DNA of 64,000 nucleotides from Cichorium intybus. Taxonomy: Eukaryota; Streptophyta; Magnoliopsida; Asterales; Asteraceae. Below the pieces are notes generated by a model. The model did not search any database. It worked only from the letters and a program-made list of their open reading frames with translations, and was not told the origin of the DNA. The position numbers and the translations under genes are program-made. Shown piece after piece: positions 24,455-39,898 of the stretch; position 1 is the first letter of the stretch, and every line of letters starts with the position of its first letter. Location of the stretch: positions 83,998,494 through 84,062,493 of the forward strand of contig CM042013.1 in assembly GCA_023525715.1 (NCBI GenBank), given 5' to 3'.

Positions 24455-24694
24455 TTACAAAGAACATATAACCACGTAACTCCTGAAAGTGTTTTTCACT
24501 ATGTGAACAATCACCATGGAATGGAAGTATGGTGGACACTTCCAATTTGTGAACTGAGGGTAGAAATAGAGGGAATCAAAAACGAAATTATTGTAGGAAA
24601 TGCAAACCTGAGTCGAAGGGACAGTGTATCCATGAGACGAGCTTGAAGCTTCAGCATCAAACTGCTTGTGTAGTTTCTTGTTCTTCACTACCAT
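24455..24694 (-). other. Further exon-like piece in the CACTA element
   Basis: Minus-strand MVVKNKKLHKQFDAEASSSSHG... follows a TTTTGGTTTTAG acceptor-like site and ends at ACTCAG|GTTTGC. Origin unknown. The upstream part of the element (24700-25500) is also open for long stretches on the minus strand but shows no family resemblance. Confidence 0.35.
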
Positions 24695-26085
24695 ATAACT
24701 AAAACCAAAAAAACTTCAGCATTTAGGGTGAATAATCGAAATATGAACCAAATCAATAATCTTCCACCATTTCAAATCGTGACCTAATTGCAACAAGGAA
24801 CCCTAATAGGTTGAATTTCCACTAATAAGTCAAATCGATGTCATCGTCAAAATACATCCCGTCAAGTCAAGAAACTATAAAAATCCCACCGATCGTAATT
24901 TACAAAACAAGAGAGAAGAACTTGCAACAAATGAATATATAACCAAGAAAAACAACGAATAATCACTTGCAATGAGTAAGAGGGGGAGAAAGGACCTGCC
25001 AACATCACTGAACGGTGCACTACGAAAAGAGGAACGAGTGGACAATCGAGAATTAGAACCCCAAGCCATGCCTAGGAATCGGATTTCGTGACTGAAATTA
25101 GAAAGGAATAAGATGACTCTAACCCTAATTGCAGAGAACCCTGAAAGAAAAGGAAGCAACATTGGCCAAACCCTAACACATTTCTCTCTGTAGACAATAA
25201 GAGAAGAGGATAACCCTAATTTACCGAGGTTGATAAGAGAAGAGGAGAACCCTAATTTACCGATAAACAACGCGAAGAATCCACGAGCCTTATTAGAACC
25301 AACGCGATCTAGATGAGCGAAGCTGCGATTTCGGCCGGTGGCGACGTAATCGGACGTTTCCACGAGGATCATGGCAGCCGTGTCGCAGTAACGGAGGGCT
25401 TGGAAACTGATGAGGAAGACGATAGCGAGGAGAAACGATGAGGAACCCTAACGTGAACGATGGGAAAAGAAAGAAAGAGACGTGAAAATGAGAAAGAAGA
25501 GAAATATATATCGAATAAAATATGACATACATTTTTATAAAATGACATACAAGTGTCTCCCGTGTTTTTTTAATTTCTTGATTATGACATTAAAACATGA
25601 CACACATTTTTGTATGTCGTAAATATTATAAAAAAATCTTACGAATTTACGACATACAGTCGCATATGTCATGAATCCTTTGGCTTTTTAAAAAGATGAC
25701 ATATTTTTATGACATACGTTTATGTGTGTCATAGTTCGTGTGTCATTAAAAGCCTATTTTCTAGTAGTGTCACTATATTTCTCACTACAAAAATCTTATG
25801 AACTCACCAACGTAATGTTGACACTTGTAAAATTACTTGTATTCTCAGGTAACAATTAGTCAAGTACGACTAACCTCTGGATGGGATGCGAAGACGTCTC
25901 TTTTGATTATTTTGATATCATAATGTAATTGGTCTAAAAACATATTGTTGAACAATGTAACTTTCCAATTATAATGGATGATGGTTGTTTATCTACTTAT
26001 GTTTCAATGTATGCAATGGTTGTGATACTATGATTCGTTCCACCCTCCGACGATTCGACCATCGTGGTTTGGGGGTGTGAGAGAT

Positions 26086-26098
26086 TGGTATCAGAGCA
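26086..26098 (+). other. Primer-binding site (iMet-tRNA type)
   Basis: TGGTATCAGAGCA three bases after the 5' LTR end. It complements the 3' end of plant initiator tRNA-Met, typical for Ty3 chromoviruses. Confidence 0.9.
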
Positions 26099-28190
26099 AT
26101 TGTCTATAGCGAACTAAGTATATTCTTCCATGTGAGAAATACAACTATAGATACGGGGACTTATACCTCTGCTAAAAATTTTAAACATACGATAATACTT
26201 TTAGAATATAATGATATTCATATAAAAGTATACATATACAAACAGAGATAGTATCACAATACAAGAACGTTAGAGTTTAAGTTGAAAGTTATGATTAGAC
26301 TTAGTATAATATGTTATCAAATCATGGGAAGACGTAGCCTGATCAACTACGTTTAACTACGGTTTGACCGACATATAACTAAGTGTGGGCATAATGGACA
26401 ACGGACTAAAAACTCGGAAATCATACAATAACTAGTAACCACGTCAATGTTTGACGTAAATACTTCGATAAGTATTAGTTACTATTAAGAGCCACTATTG
26501 ACAATCCTAAGTCGACACTAGTATCAACATTATCGCAATACCTCTTTATCGTCTGCGTACCTGAGTTACAACTAAGGAAAAGGGTTCCGATGCTGGCAAG
26601 GGCGGCAACAGGAGCTACACATTAAGGGATAGTTAAGACGCCATGAGTAGTCACGACCTGAAAACCATTGGTGAGTATTCCCGATATGACTCACGAGGAG
26701 ACACATAAGTTTAAATCATAGTTGACCGATACATAAGACCTTCCTTTTGCGCTATGATTTATAGCCTTAGGATCGTTTCTATCTTGAGCTTAAGACTTAA
26801 GCTAGGATATCTCTGGATTCTAAACCTTCTCTTTGGGGATGCATACCCGACCATCTTTACTTCGTGTATCGTAATTCAATTCACACAACCGCGTCCTCTT
26901 ATGTCAAAATCTCTAAGTTTTAGTCCAAGGTCCTCAGAAACACGAGTGATATTCTCAAGTATACCATCATCTTACACTTTCCAGATCATTCACATGTTTT
27001 TGGAACAATATCCGACCTTACGCTTTTCATTCCCGGTTCAACTTCGCACTTCGTCGACACACGAAAATTTCCTATAAATCCGACCTCTCCTTCGACCCAT
27101 ATCGTTCCATATATATCCGTTGAAGTCCTTCTAGCATTGCTAGCATCTTTATTGTCATCAAGGATTACATCCCCTTTCGCCACACGTCAAACCTATAACA
27201 TAACCTTTGACTCTATAGAAGGTATGAAACCGCATTCACACTATGAAACGTTGTACAAACAATTTGTCATGTCCCCTATTTTGAGGAGAGAAAGTTTGGA
27301 TGTACGATCCTCTATCCTCCAAAGAATTGTTCTCCTAAAATCACTAAATTGAGAATGTGCCCATTTTCAATGATCAATACTTTCACATCTTTCTTTAAGG
27401 TAGCATTCTGCCTTACGATTTCCAATGATTTCCTAACACCTAAAACTCATATTTTTCCAACTCCTTGCTTCTTGCAATTGGATTGACTTAAACAGTCGGA
27501 TAATTTATCGAAATAATAACCAAAATAGTTCTATATGAGTTCCCTCATTGACGATTTATCATAATAAAATTTTCCATTGTCTTACTACTTCGTTTGGTTA
27601 TCACAAGAGTACCTTCATTCACTTAGAGTTACGACGCAATTTGATAATAGTAAAGTTGCTTATCATTCTAAACTCTTTTGACATCACCTAGGTCATGTGG
27701 TTTATTTCATCATAAACTTTCACCGCCTTCACTAGAAACAATTACCCCCCTAAACATATTCTTCGAATATGGTTCTGTTGTGGTAAGAGTACCCGCAACA
27801 GTAATCGTAACTCCAGAAATCCTTGATCAGTACGTAAAGTGTTTTGTAGACGACACTTTGAATGGTCCTTACGTCTGGAGGCACACCAAAACTTCGCTGC
27901 CTATCCGTAGTGCGTACCATTAGGAAAACTTACCGAATAACGAAACCCTCATCATGTGTATGAGTACCATTAAAGTTGTACATAGTAGGATATTGAGTAG
28001 TCTGAGAATACCTGATTTGGCCTTATTGCATGTTCCTTGTTTGGTTGTTGCCTTAGGGTAGGATCTATTATTCGAATGCCTATTTAACTCTACACTGTAT
28101 TTGGCTGTACAAATGCGAAACAACTCGTCAATACTAGAGGAATTCTGTCATAGTAACGTAGTAGGGCGGGCAGGATTCCTATGCCTTCTT
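26099..28190 (+). other. Expected gag-protease region of the nested Ty3 element, not recognisable
   Basis: About 2.1 kb between the primer-binding site and the first pol homology at about 28200. I found no gag, zinc knuckle or protease motif in any frame. Either this part has decayed beyond recognition or was replaced. No other feature seen. Confidence 0.5.
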
Positions 28191-31100
28191 AACCCACGTG
28201 ATCGACAAGAAGAAGGAAATCAAAGAAATTACTGACATACCAGAGGTCCGTGATTTTTCCTGACGTATACCCAGAAGATCTCCCAGGAATACCACCAACC
28301 CGTCAAGTCGAATTCAGAATCGATTTAATCCGGAGCAGCCCCTATAGCAAAATCACCATACAGATTAGCTCGGACAGAGATGCAAGAACTATCGAGTCAA
28401 CTATACGAACTACTAGAAAAAGGATTCATTAGACCAAGGTTGTGTTTGTTTTTGAAGATGTAAAATGTCTTTTGTCTTTTTCCATGTCTGCGGAAGAAGA
28501 CGTGGACTAAAAGTCTTTTTTCATGTCTTTTGTCTTCATAAAAAGAGTGTTTGTTTTTAATGTCTTTTTGGAATTATTTTCATTCTAACACACCCCCACT
28601 CCACGTGCAACCCCACTTCACCCACCCAACCTACTAGAACCCACCCCACCCACCCCCACTCCCGCCCCACCCCATCCACGAGCACCCACCCCGCCCCACC
28701 CTACCCACCCCTCAAAAAAATATTATTTTTTTAAAACTTTTTATCCCTCACTCCCGCCCCACCAGCACCCACCCTACCCCTACCCCTACCCCACCTTACC
28801 CACCCCTTAGAAAATATATTATTGTGGAATAGTGCATTGTTTTTACACTTTTGTGCATCAACTACTGTTTATACATATTTCAACCAAAAGTCTAAGGGAT
28901 ATTTTTGTCATTTAACACTTGTCCATCAACGCACATGTTTGTTCTATAAAAATTCATTCTTTTAACTTTGGTGCTAGTTGGTTCATAAATTTGCTCTTCG
29001 GTTGTTGCCATATACGTACCTTTTGGTAGTTTCCATACACAGGGGTAGTTTGGTCAAAATTTTCATGGTACAGGGGAAAAAGATAAAAAAACTGAAAAGA
29101 AGCAATATACCCTGGTTCCAAATAGGAAAAAGAAAAATAAAATAGTAATCTGAACACTAGATTGTATTACCAAATACAAAAGCTAAAGGAAACAAATACA
29201 TAATTCAGCTAAAAATAAGCAACGAAAAAATAAACATTTATGTAACTTAATTTGTCAACATGAATGAAAAAGATTATCAAGAGGAAAAAGAACAAATTCC
29301 TTCCCAAAATTCATTCTTGGTATGATTTGCCATGCAATTTTTTTTTTAATTTTCACAATTAAACAAATACGTTCCAAGTTAGTGTTTTTTGTAGGGTGCA
29401 TGATCATGGGGGTGAGCCAATTATTCCTTTTAGTTGTGCCTTAGAACGAAATTTAGCTGATATGCCACAAAATGAAGCTGCAAAATACTCTGTGGACAAC
29501 AAATACAAAGGTAACTTCATCTTCAACTTTCAAGTTAAGATTATGTATCTTAAATCGGTTCACAAGAATTTGGAATATCTTAACCAAATCAAATCAAACA
29601 ATCACATGTTAAACTGCAAATGAAAGGAAAAATTACGTTTTTTAAACTTACTTCTGCAAGGGTATTTTCGGTAAGGCTTTGCTGATCGGGATTTTGGTGG
29701 CCGGAGACGAAGCAGACCTGTCAGAAACGAAAAGCTTTTAGATCCGGAAAACCCATCTCATATAATCAAAGAGGACGACAAAGTGGGGAGAAAAGAGAAT
29801 CAAGAATCGGAACTACAATATGGACCCGATTGTCGGAGGCCTGGAGCAAGGGAGGCGGCGTTGTTGATCGACGGCGGCGTGAATCAGCGGGCCGGCAGCA
29901 GAAGCGATGGCCGGCGTAGTGAGGAGCGATGGCCGGTACTCGATCGGAGAAAAGGGTAGCAAGGAGCGATGATGAAAACGGGAGGAAGAGATGACTGAAA
30001 ACGGGAGGAAAAGACACAGCGTGAGGATTCAGAAAGAGGGAAAAAGTGTTTTTTTAGGTCTTCCGGCAAAAGACCTCAAAAGGACTTTTTGATCTCTTTT
30101 CTCTTTCAAAAAACAAACGCTCTTCTTGCAAAATGTCTACCCGCCAGAAGATGTTTGGGAGAAAAAAGACTTTTTTTAAAAAAACAAACACACCCCAAGT
30201 TTCTCCCCTTGGGGAGTATCGGTTTTATTCGCGGAAAGAAGGATGGATCCTTTAGAATGTGTATTGACTATAGAGAATTGAACAAGTTGACTGTCAAGTA
30301 CATATACCCACTTCCAAAACTTGATGACCTATTCGATCAGTTACAAGGATCTAGTTACTTTTCGAAGATCGATTTGAGGTCCAGGTATCATCAACTTAGA
30401 GTTCAAGAAGATGACATTCTGAAGACAGCATTTAGAACACATTATGGTCATTACGAATTTGTCGTGATGCCATTCAGATTAACCAACGCCCCCGCAGTAT
30501 TCATGGATCTTATGAACCGAGTATGCAGACCGTTCTTAGACAAATTCGTGATTGTATTTATCGATGATATATTGATATATTCACGAAACGAAGAAGAACA
30601 CGGTCAACACCTGCGTTTAATCTTGGAACTACTCAGAAAAGAGGAATTGTACGCCAAAATTCTCAAAATGCAAATTCTCGGTACGAAAAGTAGACTTCTT
30701 GGGCCATGTGGTTAGCCAAGAAGGGATTCATGTCGATCCATCCAAGATCAAAGCAATAGAAAACTAGGAGATACCAAGAACCCCGACTGAGATACGTTAT
30801 TTTTTTTGGGTCTTGCTGGTTACTACCGAAGATTCATCAAGCACTTCTCCAAGATAGTGAAACCTCTCACAACATTGACATAGAAAGGTGTCAGTTTCGA
30901 ATGGGAAGACAAACAAGAGGTTACCTTTCAGACACTAAAGCAAATGCTATGCAGCACGCCAATCCTATCTCTTCCAGAAGGCATGGAAGATTTTGTTGTG
31001 TATTATAACGCATCAAAACAAGGTTTGGGATGCGTGCTCATACAAAGAGAGAAAGTCATTGCTTATGCTTCTAGACAACTCAAGTCTCATGAGGTCAACT

Positions 31101-32818
31101 ACATCACTCACGACCTCGAGTTGGGAGCTGTGGTATTCACACTGAAAATGGAAGCACTACCTCTATGGAATAAAGTGTACAATTTTCACAGATCATAAAA
31201 GCCTGCAGCATATCCTCAATCAGAAGGAGCTCAACATGAGGCAACAAAGATGGGTCGAATTACTGAGGAATTACGAGTGCGACATTCGTTATCATCCAGG
31301 CAAGGCGAATGTAGTAGCTGATGCCTTGAGCCGGAAGGAGTACTCGGGACGTCGAGTAAAGTCGCTAACGATCACCATACACTCACACCTCCCCACTCAA
31401 ATCAGGGATGCTCAGATTGAAGCACTGAAACCAGATAACGTCACCCATGAGACTCTTCGTGGGATGGACAAAAGTTTCGAGCTCAAGGAAGATGGAACGC
31501 GATATTTCATGAACCGAATCTGGACGCCGAAGTTCGATGAGTTCAGAGAATTGGTTATGGAAGAAGCTCACAAGACAAAATACTCCGTCCATCCTGGGTC
31601 GGATAAGATGTATCTTGACTTAAAGAGGTTTTACTAGTGGCCAAACATGAAAGCAGAGATTGCTACTTTCGTGAGCAAATGCTTGACCTGTGCAAAAGTC
31701 AAGGTAGAATACCAAAAGCCCTCGGGTCTGTTGCAACAGCCGGAAATACCCGAGTGGAAATGGGAGCGGATCACCATGGATTTCATAACAAAATTACCTA
31801 GAACAACTGGTGGACATGACACCATTTGGGTGATTGTAGACCGATTAACAAAATCTGCTCACTTTTTACCAATCAAGGAGACCGATAAGATGGAAAAGCT
31901 AACGAGGGTTTACCTCAAGGAAATTGTAAAATTGCATGGTGTGCCGATATCAATCATCTCGGATAGAGATAGCCGATTCACTTCGCGCTTTTGGCAATCA
32001 TTGCAAGAGGCCATGGGAACCGGACTCGACATGAGCACAACTTACCATCCACAAACAGATGGTCAAAGTGAACGAACCATTCAAACGCAGGAAGACATGC
32101 TTCGTGCCTGCGTAATAGACTTTGGCAAAGCATGGGACGTTCACTTACCACTGATTGAATTCTCCTACAACAACAGTTACCACACTAGCATCAAGGCCGC
32201 TCCATTCGAAGCATTGTACGGGCGCAAGTGCAGATCACCCTTGTGTTGGGCCGAGGTTGGTGACACCCAACTAGTCAAGGGTCAAGTGACAAACAGCACA
32301 CTCACCGGACCAGAAATCATACGAGAAACAACAGAAAAGATCGTTCAAATACGGGAACGATTGAAGGCCTCTCGTGATCGACCGAGCTATGCAGACAAAA
32401 GGTGTAAACCGTAAGAATTCCAAGTGGGTGACCTTGTCATGTTGAAGGTCTCCCCTTGGAAAGGAATGATTCGCTTCGGCAAGAAGGGAAAACTTAACCC
32501 AAGATACATCGGACATTTCAAAATCCTGGCAAGGATCGGTCCTGTAGCCTACAAGCTTCAGCTACCCCAAGAGTTGAGTAAGGTACACAGCACCTTCCAC
32601 GTATCAAATCTCAAGAAGTGCTTATCCGATGAGACCCTGGTTATTCCTCTTGACGAAATTGAAGTCAATGAAAACCTACATTTCATAGAGGAACCGGTGG
32701 AGATCATGGATAGGGAAATCAAAAGAACCAAACAAAGTCGTATCCTAATATTAAAGGTTCGCTGGAACGCTAAGCGAGGGCCTGAGTTTACTTGGGAACG
32801 CGAAGATTAGATGAAACA
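28191..32818 (+). pseudogene. Ty3/gypsy pol (reverse transcriptase, RNase H, integrase, chromodomain-like), broken
   Basis: The N-terminal piece (about 28200-28438) shows DFS/VYPEDLPGIPPTRQVEF and ELLEKGFIRP. A DNA insertion follows (28439-30194), then the reverse transcriptase resumes: CIDYRELNKLTVK, catalytic FIDDILIYS, and a frameshift near 30660. RNase H (LSLPEGMEDFVVYYNAS...YHPGKANVVADALS) contains further breaks. Integrase (31340-32410) keeps TMDFI, SDRDSRFTS and DGQSERTIQ, the three catalytic acidic positions. The C-terminal part (32424-32810) ends in a chromodomain-like WNAKRGPEFTWERED. Stops include TAG near 30767, TAG at 31635 and TAA at 32412, several of them TGG-to-TAG. It would copy and integrate the element, but here it is inactive. 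Confidence 0.9.
28439..30194. mobile_element. 1.76-kb DNA insertion splitting the reverse transcriptase
   Basis: Inverted ends GTTGTGTTTG... and ...CAAACACACC, with CCAAG on both sides (28434-28438, 30195-30199), interrupt pol exactly where the family consensus continues. Subterminal regions on both sides repeat AAGTCTTTT/GTGTTTGTTTTT motifs. It contains a strongly strand-biased C-rich, poly-CCACCC block (28590-28805) and, toward the right, a GC-rich stretch (29680-29960). No transposase. Superfamily unresolved because the duplication length (5 bp or more) is ambiguous. Confidence 0.7.
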
Positions 32819-32890
32819 AGAGTACCCCCAATTTTTCCCAGAAACCCCCGTGATCGATACCTAAACCTAAATTTCGGGACAAAATTTCCT

Positions 32891-32905
32891 CTAACGGGGG
32901 AATGA
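32891..32905 (+). other. Polypurine tract
   Basis: CTAACGGGGGAATGA directly before the 3' LTR start TGTGACAACC; priming site for plus-strand DNA synthesis. Confidence 0.75.
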
Positions 32906-36290
<3,385 letters not shown>

Positions 36291-36350
36291 TTTTCCCAAA
36301 ACCAACTTCTTTAAATTTAAACTTGCTCATTCCGGGAACATAGTCTTACA
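36291..36350 (-). mobile_element. Ty3/gypsy LTR, right part (continues from 20204)
   Basis: Completes the LTR that began at 19097. Ends TAGTCTTACA, then ACTCTCCCCCACTTATTTGAATTTCGTCC, the polypurine tract and pol-end context of a minus-strand element. Confidence 0.7.
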
Positions 36351-38159
36351 ACTCTCCCCCACTTATTTGAATTTCGTCCTTGAAATTCGTGTCCACATCC
36401 TTACCCTCATTCCTAGACTTTAATCCATACACGTTGTTTATAACACTCTCACTAGTCAACCATCCCGTAATTTACGACTCAGCTTGCTCACCAAGAACAC
36501 GTAAGGCGAACCCAATGCCTTAGAACTTAACCCATCATTTAATCGCGCAATGTACAAGAGTAATTTCAGATGGTCCCTAGCCGACGACCAACCTTTTTCC
36601 CTAATCCTCACGCCTGCTCTAGGCACACTCATGCCATTCCTGCACCTAATACCAGGCTGTCAATGTTTTTTGTACAGGGTCCAAAGATTCGCGGAACATA
36701 AACAACGAAAAGCATAAAACCTCGTTATAGAAGGTATCAGACGACACATCAAATGGACCTGATGGACCTAAGAAACAGGCCCGCCCAACTCGCCGACAAC
36801 CCAATAAGCCAACAAATATCTGATACAGCGACGCACACCCAACAACCTTTTCCCAAAACATAATCGAAAGCAGCGATATACGTCCCCGAATTCATGTCTT
36901 CCTACAAGCTCCCGACGCTCGTCGTCAGAAAGTTTCTACTGTCCTAAGGCTACCCAGTCCATTATGCACCACCTTGACCGAGACACGATGGTATAACTAG
37001 AAGAACTAATCACACAGTTCCAACTGCAGTTCTTCCAACCCACAAGTACTCTATCCAAGTGTATCAAACAATCGGGATTCTAAAAACATAGCACACACGC
37101 ATACCCAAACCATCAGGCTATTCATGTCCTACCCGCATCTAAGGACCCTCAGGCCCTTCTTTAACACGTCCGGCTCATAGGCTGGACATGCAGGTTTCCT
37201 GAGCCATACGCCATTAAGGACTCACAGGTTCCCCGTTCTGTTCAACTCACATCTAAACTCGCAGGCTTTTCCCTGTTTCATCCTCATAGGTTCTCACAGT
37301 CCTTCCCTGATTCATTATTCCCCTCAGTCACAAGAACTGATCGAGCGACTAAAATACCACCTATCACGTAACAATCCGCCCACAGGGCTACACATGACCT
37401 TCTTAATCCAAATTTCTAATTCCTAATTCCCGAGCTATCTGCCAGCTGAAATAGAAAAAAGACATAACAACATTCACTTAGAGAATAAACCCTGATGGCA
37501 CCCCACGAAGCCATTGATCTACAAGTCGGCTCCCATATCCGCTTCAACTACACATCGTCCCATCCTTTCGGCTGTAATTCCCTATCATGGCGAGACTACC
37601 CCTTTGTCTGATGCCTGCTTCGAGCCAACCTGATATCCTCACGTACAACCCATGCTACCCTATAAGACACCCCTCCGCACTCCTGCGCTTATGGCCCACG
37701 TTGTGGTTCAAATCTTCACCCGCTACCCGTGACGAATACCCAAACGATCCCGACCCCACTGCTCGAAATCCTTCCAGTCCCGAATGATTCCATCACCACT
37801 GCCCCATTGTCTCATGAGATACCACCGAACCACAAACACCATCACCCAAACGGAACATAGAAGATAATGGAAACACAACAAGGTCCGATTGGTTCAACAC
37901 CCGATGCAGACGCCGACTTACGCAGCAACCTTCAAATCTCATTGCCGGCCTTTGGGGCCCCATCCTACAATTTGCATCCAACAGAAATCCTCAGAGTGAT
38001 AGACACTCGAGCCAATACCGCTCCCCGAACTACACCGGCACTCGACTTCTCAACGTCCCTTGAAGTTAAAAACAGTGACACACGTACCCTTCTCAGCATT
38101 GCATGCCGATAATAAGGCGCCCGCCCAAAGAATCCGTATCCCTGTTGAAGTTGAAAATG
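36351..38159 (-). other. Eroded internal region of the outer Ty3 element
   Basis: The first 60 bp match the polypurine-tract/pol-end context seen at 60974-61010. Beyond that, no integrase or other pol domain is recognisable in any frame. No other gene seen. Confidence 0.4.
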
Positions 38160-38453
38160 CTCTACAATGATGAGTGATAGATAAGCTAGAATATTCCCTA
38201 TATATTTAGGAATTTTCTCTTTCTTCCTATAAATAGGAAGGAAAGTTAGTTGGTATGCACCCAATATGTAGTTTTTTTAGTTTGAGAGAGTTTGTGTCCA
38301 GGGAACCACTTTCCCTGACACATGATTTTCATGTATTGTATCTTTTACTTTTTGTTATTAATCAAATCTTGCTATCTTGGTCTTCAGGTTTATTACCGAT
38401 TATCTTTAAGAAGTATTATTATTCCGCACATCTCTAGCACTCACGGGTCCTAA
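38160..38453 (+). mobile_element. Probable solo LTR of copia type
   Basis: A segment of about 290 bp with a TATA box (CCTATAAATAGGAAGG near 38225), a GTATTGTATC/TTATTAATCAAA polyadenylation-like region and the end CACGGGTCCTAACA. The start (about TGATGAGTGATAG) and target duplication are not certain. Confidence 0.5.
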
Positions 38454-38772
38454 CAACCAACATATATCGCCTGCGTGAAATTTAGTTTATTGAATACTCT
38501 TATTCAAGTCGTGAAGTCGTAGTCTTGTGAATCTACATATAATGTGTTCCGGTATGAAGACGTTAAAAACAATCGTGAAAACAAAATTCAAGAGGGTGAA
38601 TTAATTGTTATCCATTGGGTTGATTACTACAGAACCACATAAAACAAATGCAACTTATTAATTTTTAAAACTTAAAATCATAACTACAATCTAAAAAACC
38701 ATAGGTCGAGAAGACTTTAATTTAAGATTTACATTATTATTGTCTTCAATAATTAACACGTGACTTTTGGTC
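38454..38772. other. Intergenic DNA downstream of the PGIP gene
   Basis: AT-rich, contains the likely 3' UTR of the minus-strand PGIP gene. No other feature. Confidence 0.5.
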
Positions 38773-39759
38773 TCATTTACATTGAGCGAGTGGAGACCCA
38801 CACAAACATCGATTGTGTATGAACGATGAGTTATCGAACCCTTCAGATCGATACTTCAGTTGCCACGGGGAAGGAATTTCTCCGCATAATCTATTGTAAC
38901 TAACGTTCAGAAACTGCAACATGAAGGCTTTCAGTATTTGAGACGGTATTTTCCCGTATATATTGTTATGCGATATGTCCAGTGTTACCAACGTATCTTC
39001 CATGAAACTCACCTGTGAGAAATCAAATTCAAAATTGTTTCTTGAGATGTCAATCACAGAGGATCCCTTTGATGCACCAAATAACATGGAGGCATCCCCT
39101 GATAAGCTATTTCTCGACACATCAATCTGATAGATTTTCATGTTCCCAACAGTTGTAGGGATCTCACCAGAAAGCTTGTTATGAGATAAACTCAATCCTT
39201 GCAAGGCCGGAGATACGAGATGACCGAATGATTCGGGGATTGATCCTGTGAGTTGATTTCGACTAAGATCTAGTCCGATCATATTGGGGAGAGTGGCTAG
39301 AGAAGGTGGGATTGGGCCCGATAAATTGTTATATGAAAGATAAATAAACATGACACTCTTGAGCTCAGCGAGAAAAGGTGGCACATGGCCGGAGATATTG
39401 GTCCAACTGATATCAAAAAATGTAACGTGTTTCAATCTTGTGACACTACGTGGAATTTCACCCACAAGAAATGGCATCTTGTGCAACCGAAGCGTCTGTA
39501 GATACGTCAGATCACCGACGGCATCGGGGATTGTGCCTGCGAGGTCGGAGTAGGTGATGGAAAAGTCGGTGATACGATTCGTGGTCTGGTCACAATCAAA
39601 TATGTCACAACAATCGCGATCTGAGGTCCACATTGGCAAGAGTTGAGGCCCGTTTGAGAAGCTGTTTTTGAATTTGAGAATTGCAGCTTTGTCATCGGGG
39701 TGACACCGTTCTGCCGACGTGCCCACCGTCGACAAAAGGAAGAGAAGAAAGTGAAACAT
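38773..39759 (-). CDS. Polygalacturonase-inhibiting protein (PGIP-like), extracellular LRR protein
   Basis: Single-exon ORF of 328 aa. PGIPs sit in the cell wall and block fungal or insect endopolygalacturonases, slowing pectin breakdown and prolonging elicitor oligomers. Residues 1-16 form a signal peptide (MFHFLLFLLSTVGTSA), followed by the N-terminal cap with ERCHPDDK, DRDCCD and a further Cys before QTTNRI. About ten LRRs of the extracellular LxxLxLSxNxLxGxIP type follow (for example LIGLDLSRNQLTGSIP-like repeats). The C-terminal cap is NRLCGEIP...HNRCLCGSPLAQC with paired Cys. Length and domain order match the family (about 330 aa, no introns or one). The cap segment between CC and the next Cys is about two residues shorter than usual. 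Several N-glycosylation sequons are present. It is the only intact host-type gene here; start chosen at the ATG giving the signal peptide. Confidence 0.93.
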   Translation of the reverse strand: MFHFLLFLLSTVGTSAERCHPDDKAAILKFKNSFSNGPQLLPMWTSDRDCCDIFDCDQTTNRITDFSITYSDLAGTIPDAVGDLTYLQTLRLHKMPFLVGEIPRSVTRLKHVTFFDISWTNISGHVPPFLAELKSVMFIYLSYNNLSGPIPPSLATLPNMIGLDLSRNQLTGSIPESFGHLVSPALQGLSLSHNKLSGEIPTTVGNMKIYQIDVSRNSLSGDASMLFGASKGSSVIDISRNNFEFDFSQVSFMEDTLVTLDISHNNIYGKIPSQILKAFMLQFLNVSYNRLCGEIPSPWQLKYRSEGFDNSSFIHNRCLCGSPLAQCK

Positions 39760-39811
39760 GAGTAGTGAGTTGAAAGGACAAAGATAACAGATTTAAAATG
39801 GAAGTGGTGCT

Positions 39812-39898
39812 CCTTTTATACAAGTATACAAGTGATGGAAATTGGAATGGTGGACAGTCAAAATTGGTGAACTCCAAATTTGGACTTTGATGTTGACT
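39812..39898 (-). promoter_or_regulatory. Promoter of the PGIP gene: TATA box and W-box-like elements
   Basis: TATAAAAGG (minus strand) at 39812-39820, about 55 bp before the ATG, implying a short 5' UTR. Two TTGACT W-box cores lie upstream, at 39856-39861 (minus) and 39893-39898 (plus). W-boxes bind WRKY factors; defence induction is an inference. Confidence 0.6.

Larger units (their letters stand above)
23261..25769. mobile_element. Non-autonomous CACTA transposon carrying gene fragments (2509 bp)
   Basis: Ends CACTACTAGAAAA... and ...TTTTCTAGTAGTG with the 3-bp target duplication TCA (23258-23260, 25770-25772). The partner LTR keeps the empty site at about 35978-35982 (AAATCACTATATT). Subterminal regions on both sides are dense in TGACAYRC/GYRTGTCA repeats in both orientations, as in CACTA elements. 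No transposase. A TA array lies at 23459-23519. On the minus strand it carries exon-like pieces, including one from a proteasome ATPase gene. Confidence 0.93.
20205..26082 (+). repeat. 5' LTR of the nested Ty3 element (contains CACTA insertion)
   Basis: Starts TGTGACAACCGTC and ends GGGGGTGTGAGA (3' partner ends GTGTGACA). Unusually long. It has a TATA run near 21064, a 155-bp tandem duplication, and at about 22870-23250 many copies of a CACTATTACACTACGA-type motif. It carries 55-60 bp near 22120-22180 that the 3' LTR lacks. Confidence 0.9.

Noticed and set aside
24875..25372. 165-codon minus-strand frame inside the CACTA element
   Set aside because: Low-complexity Ser/Leu/Phe content and no family resemblance; treated as part of a captured untranslated or regulatory segment.
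26086..26098. tRNA-Met-like sequence
   Set aside because: Only 13 bases complementary to the tRNA end, in the position of a primer-binding site; not a tRNA gene. The same holds for 7017-7029.
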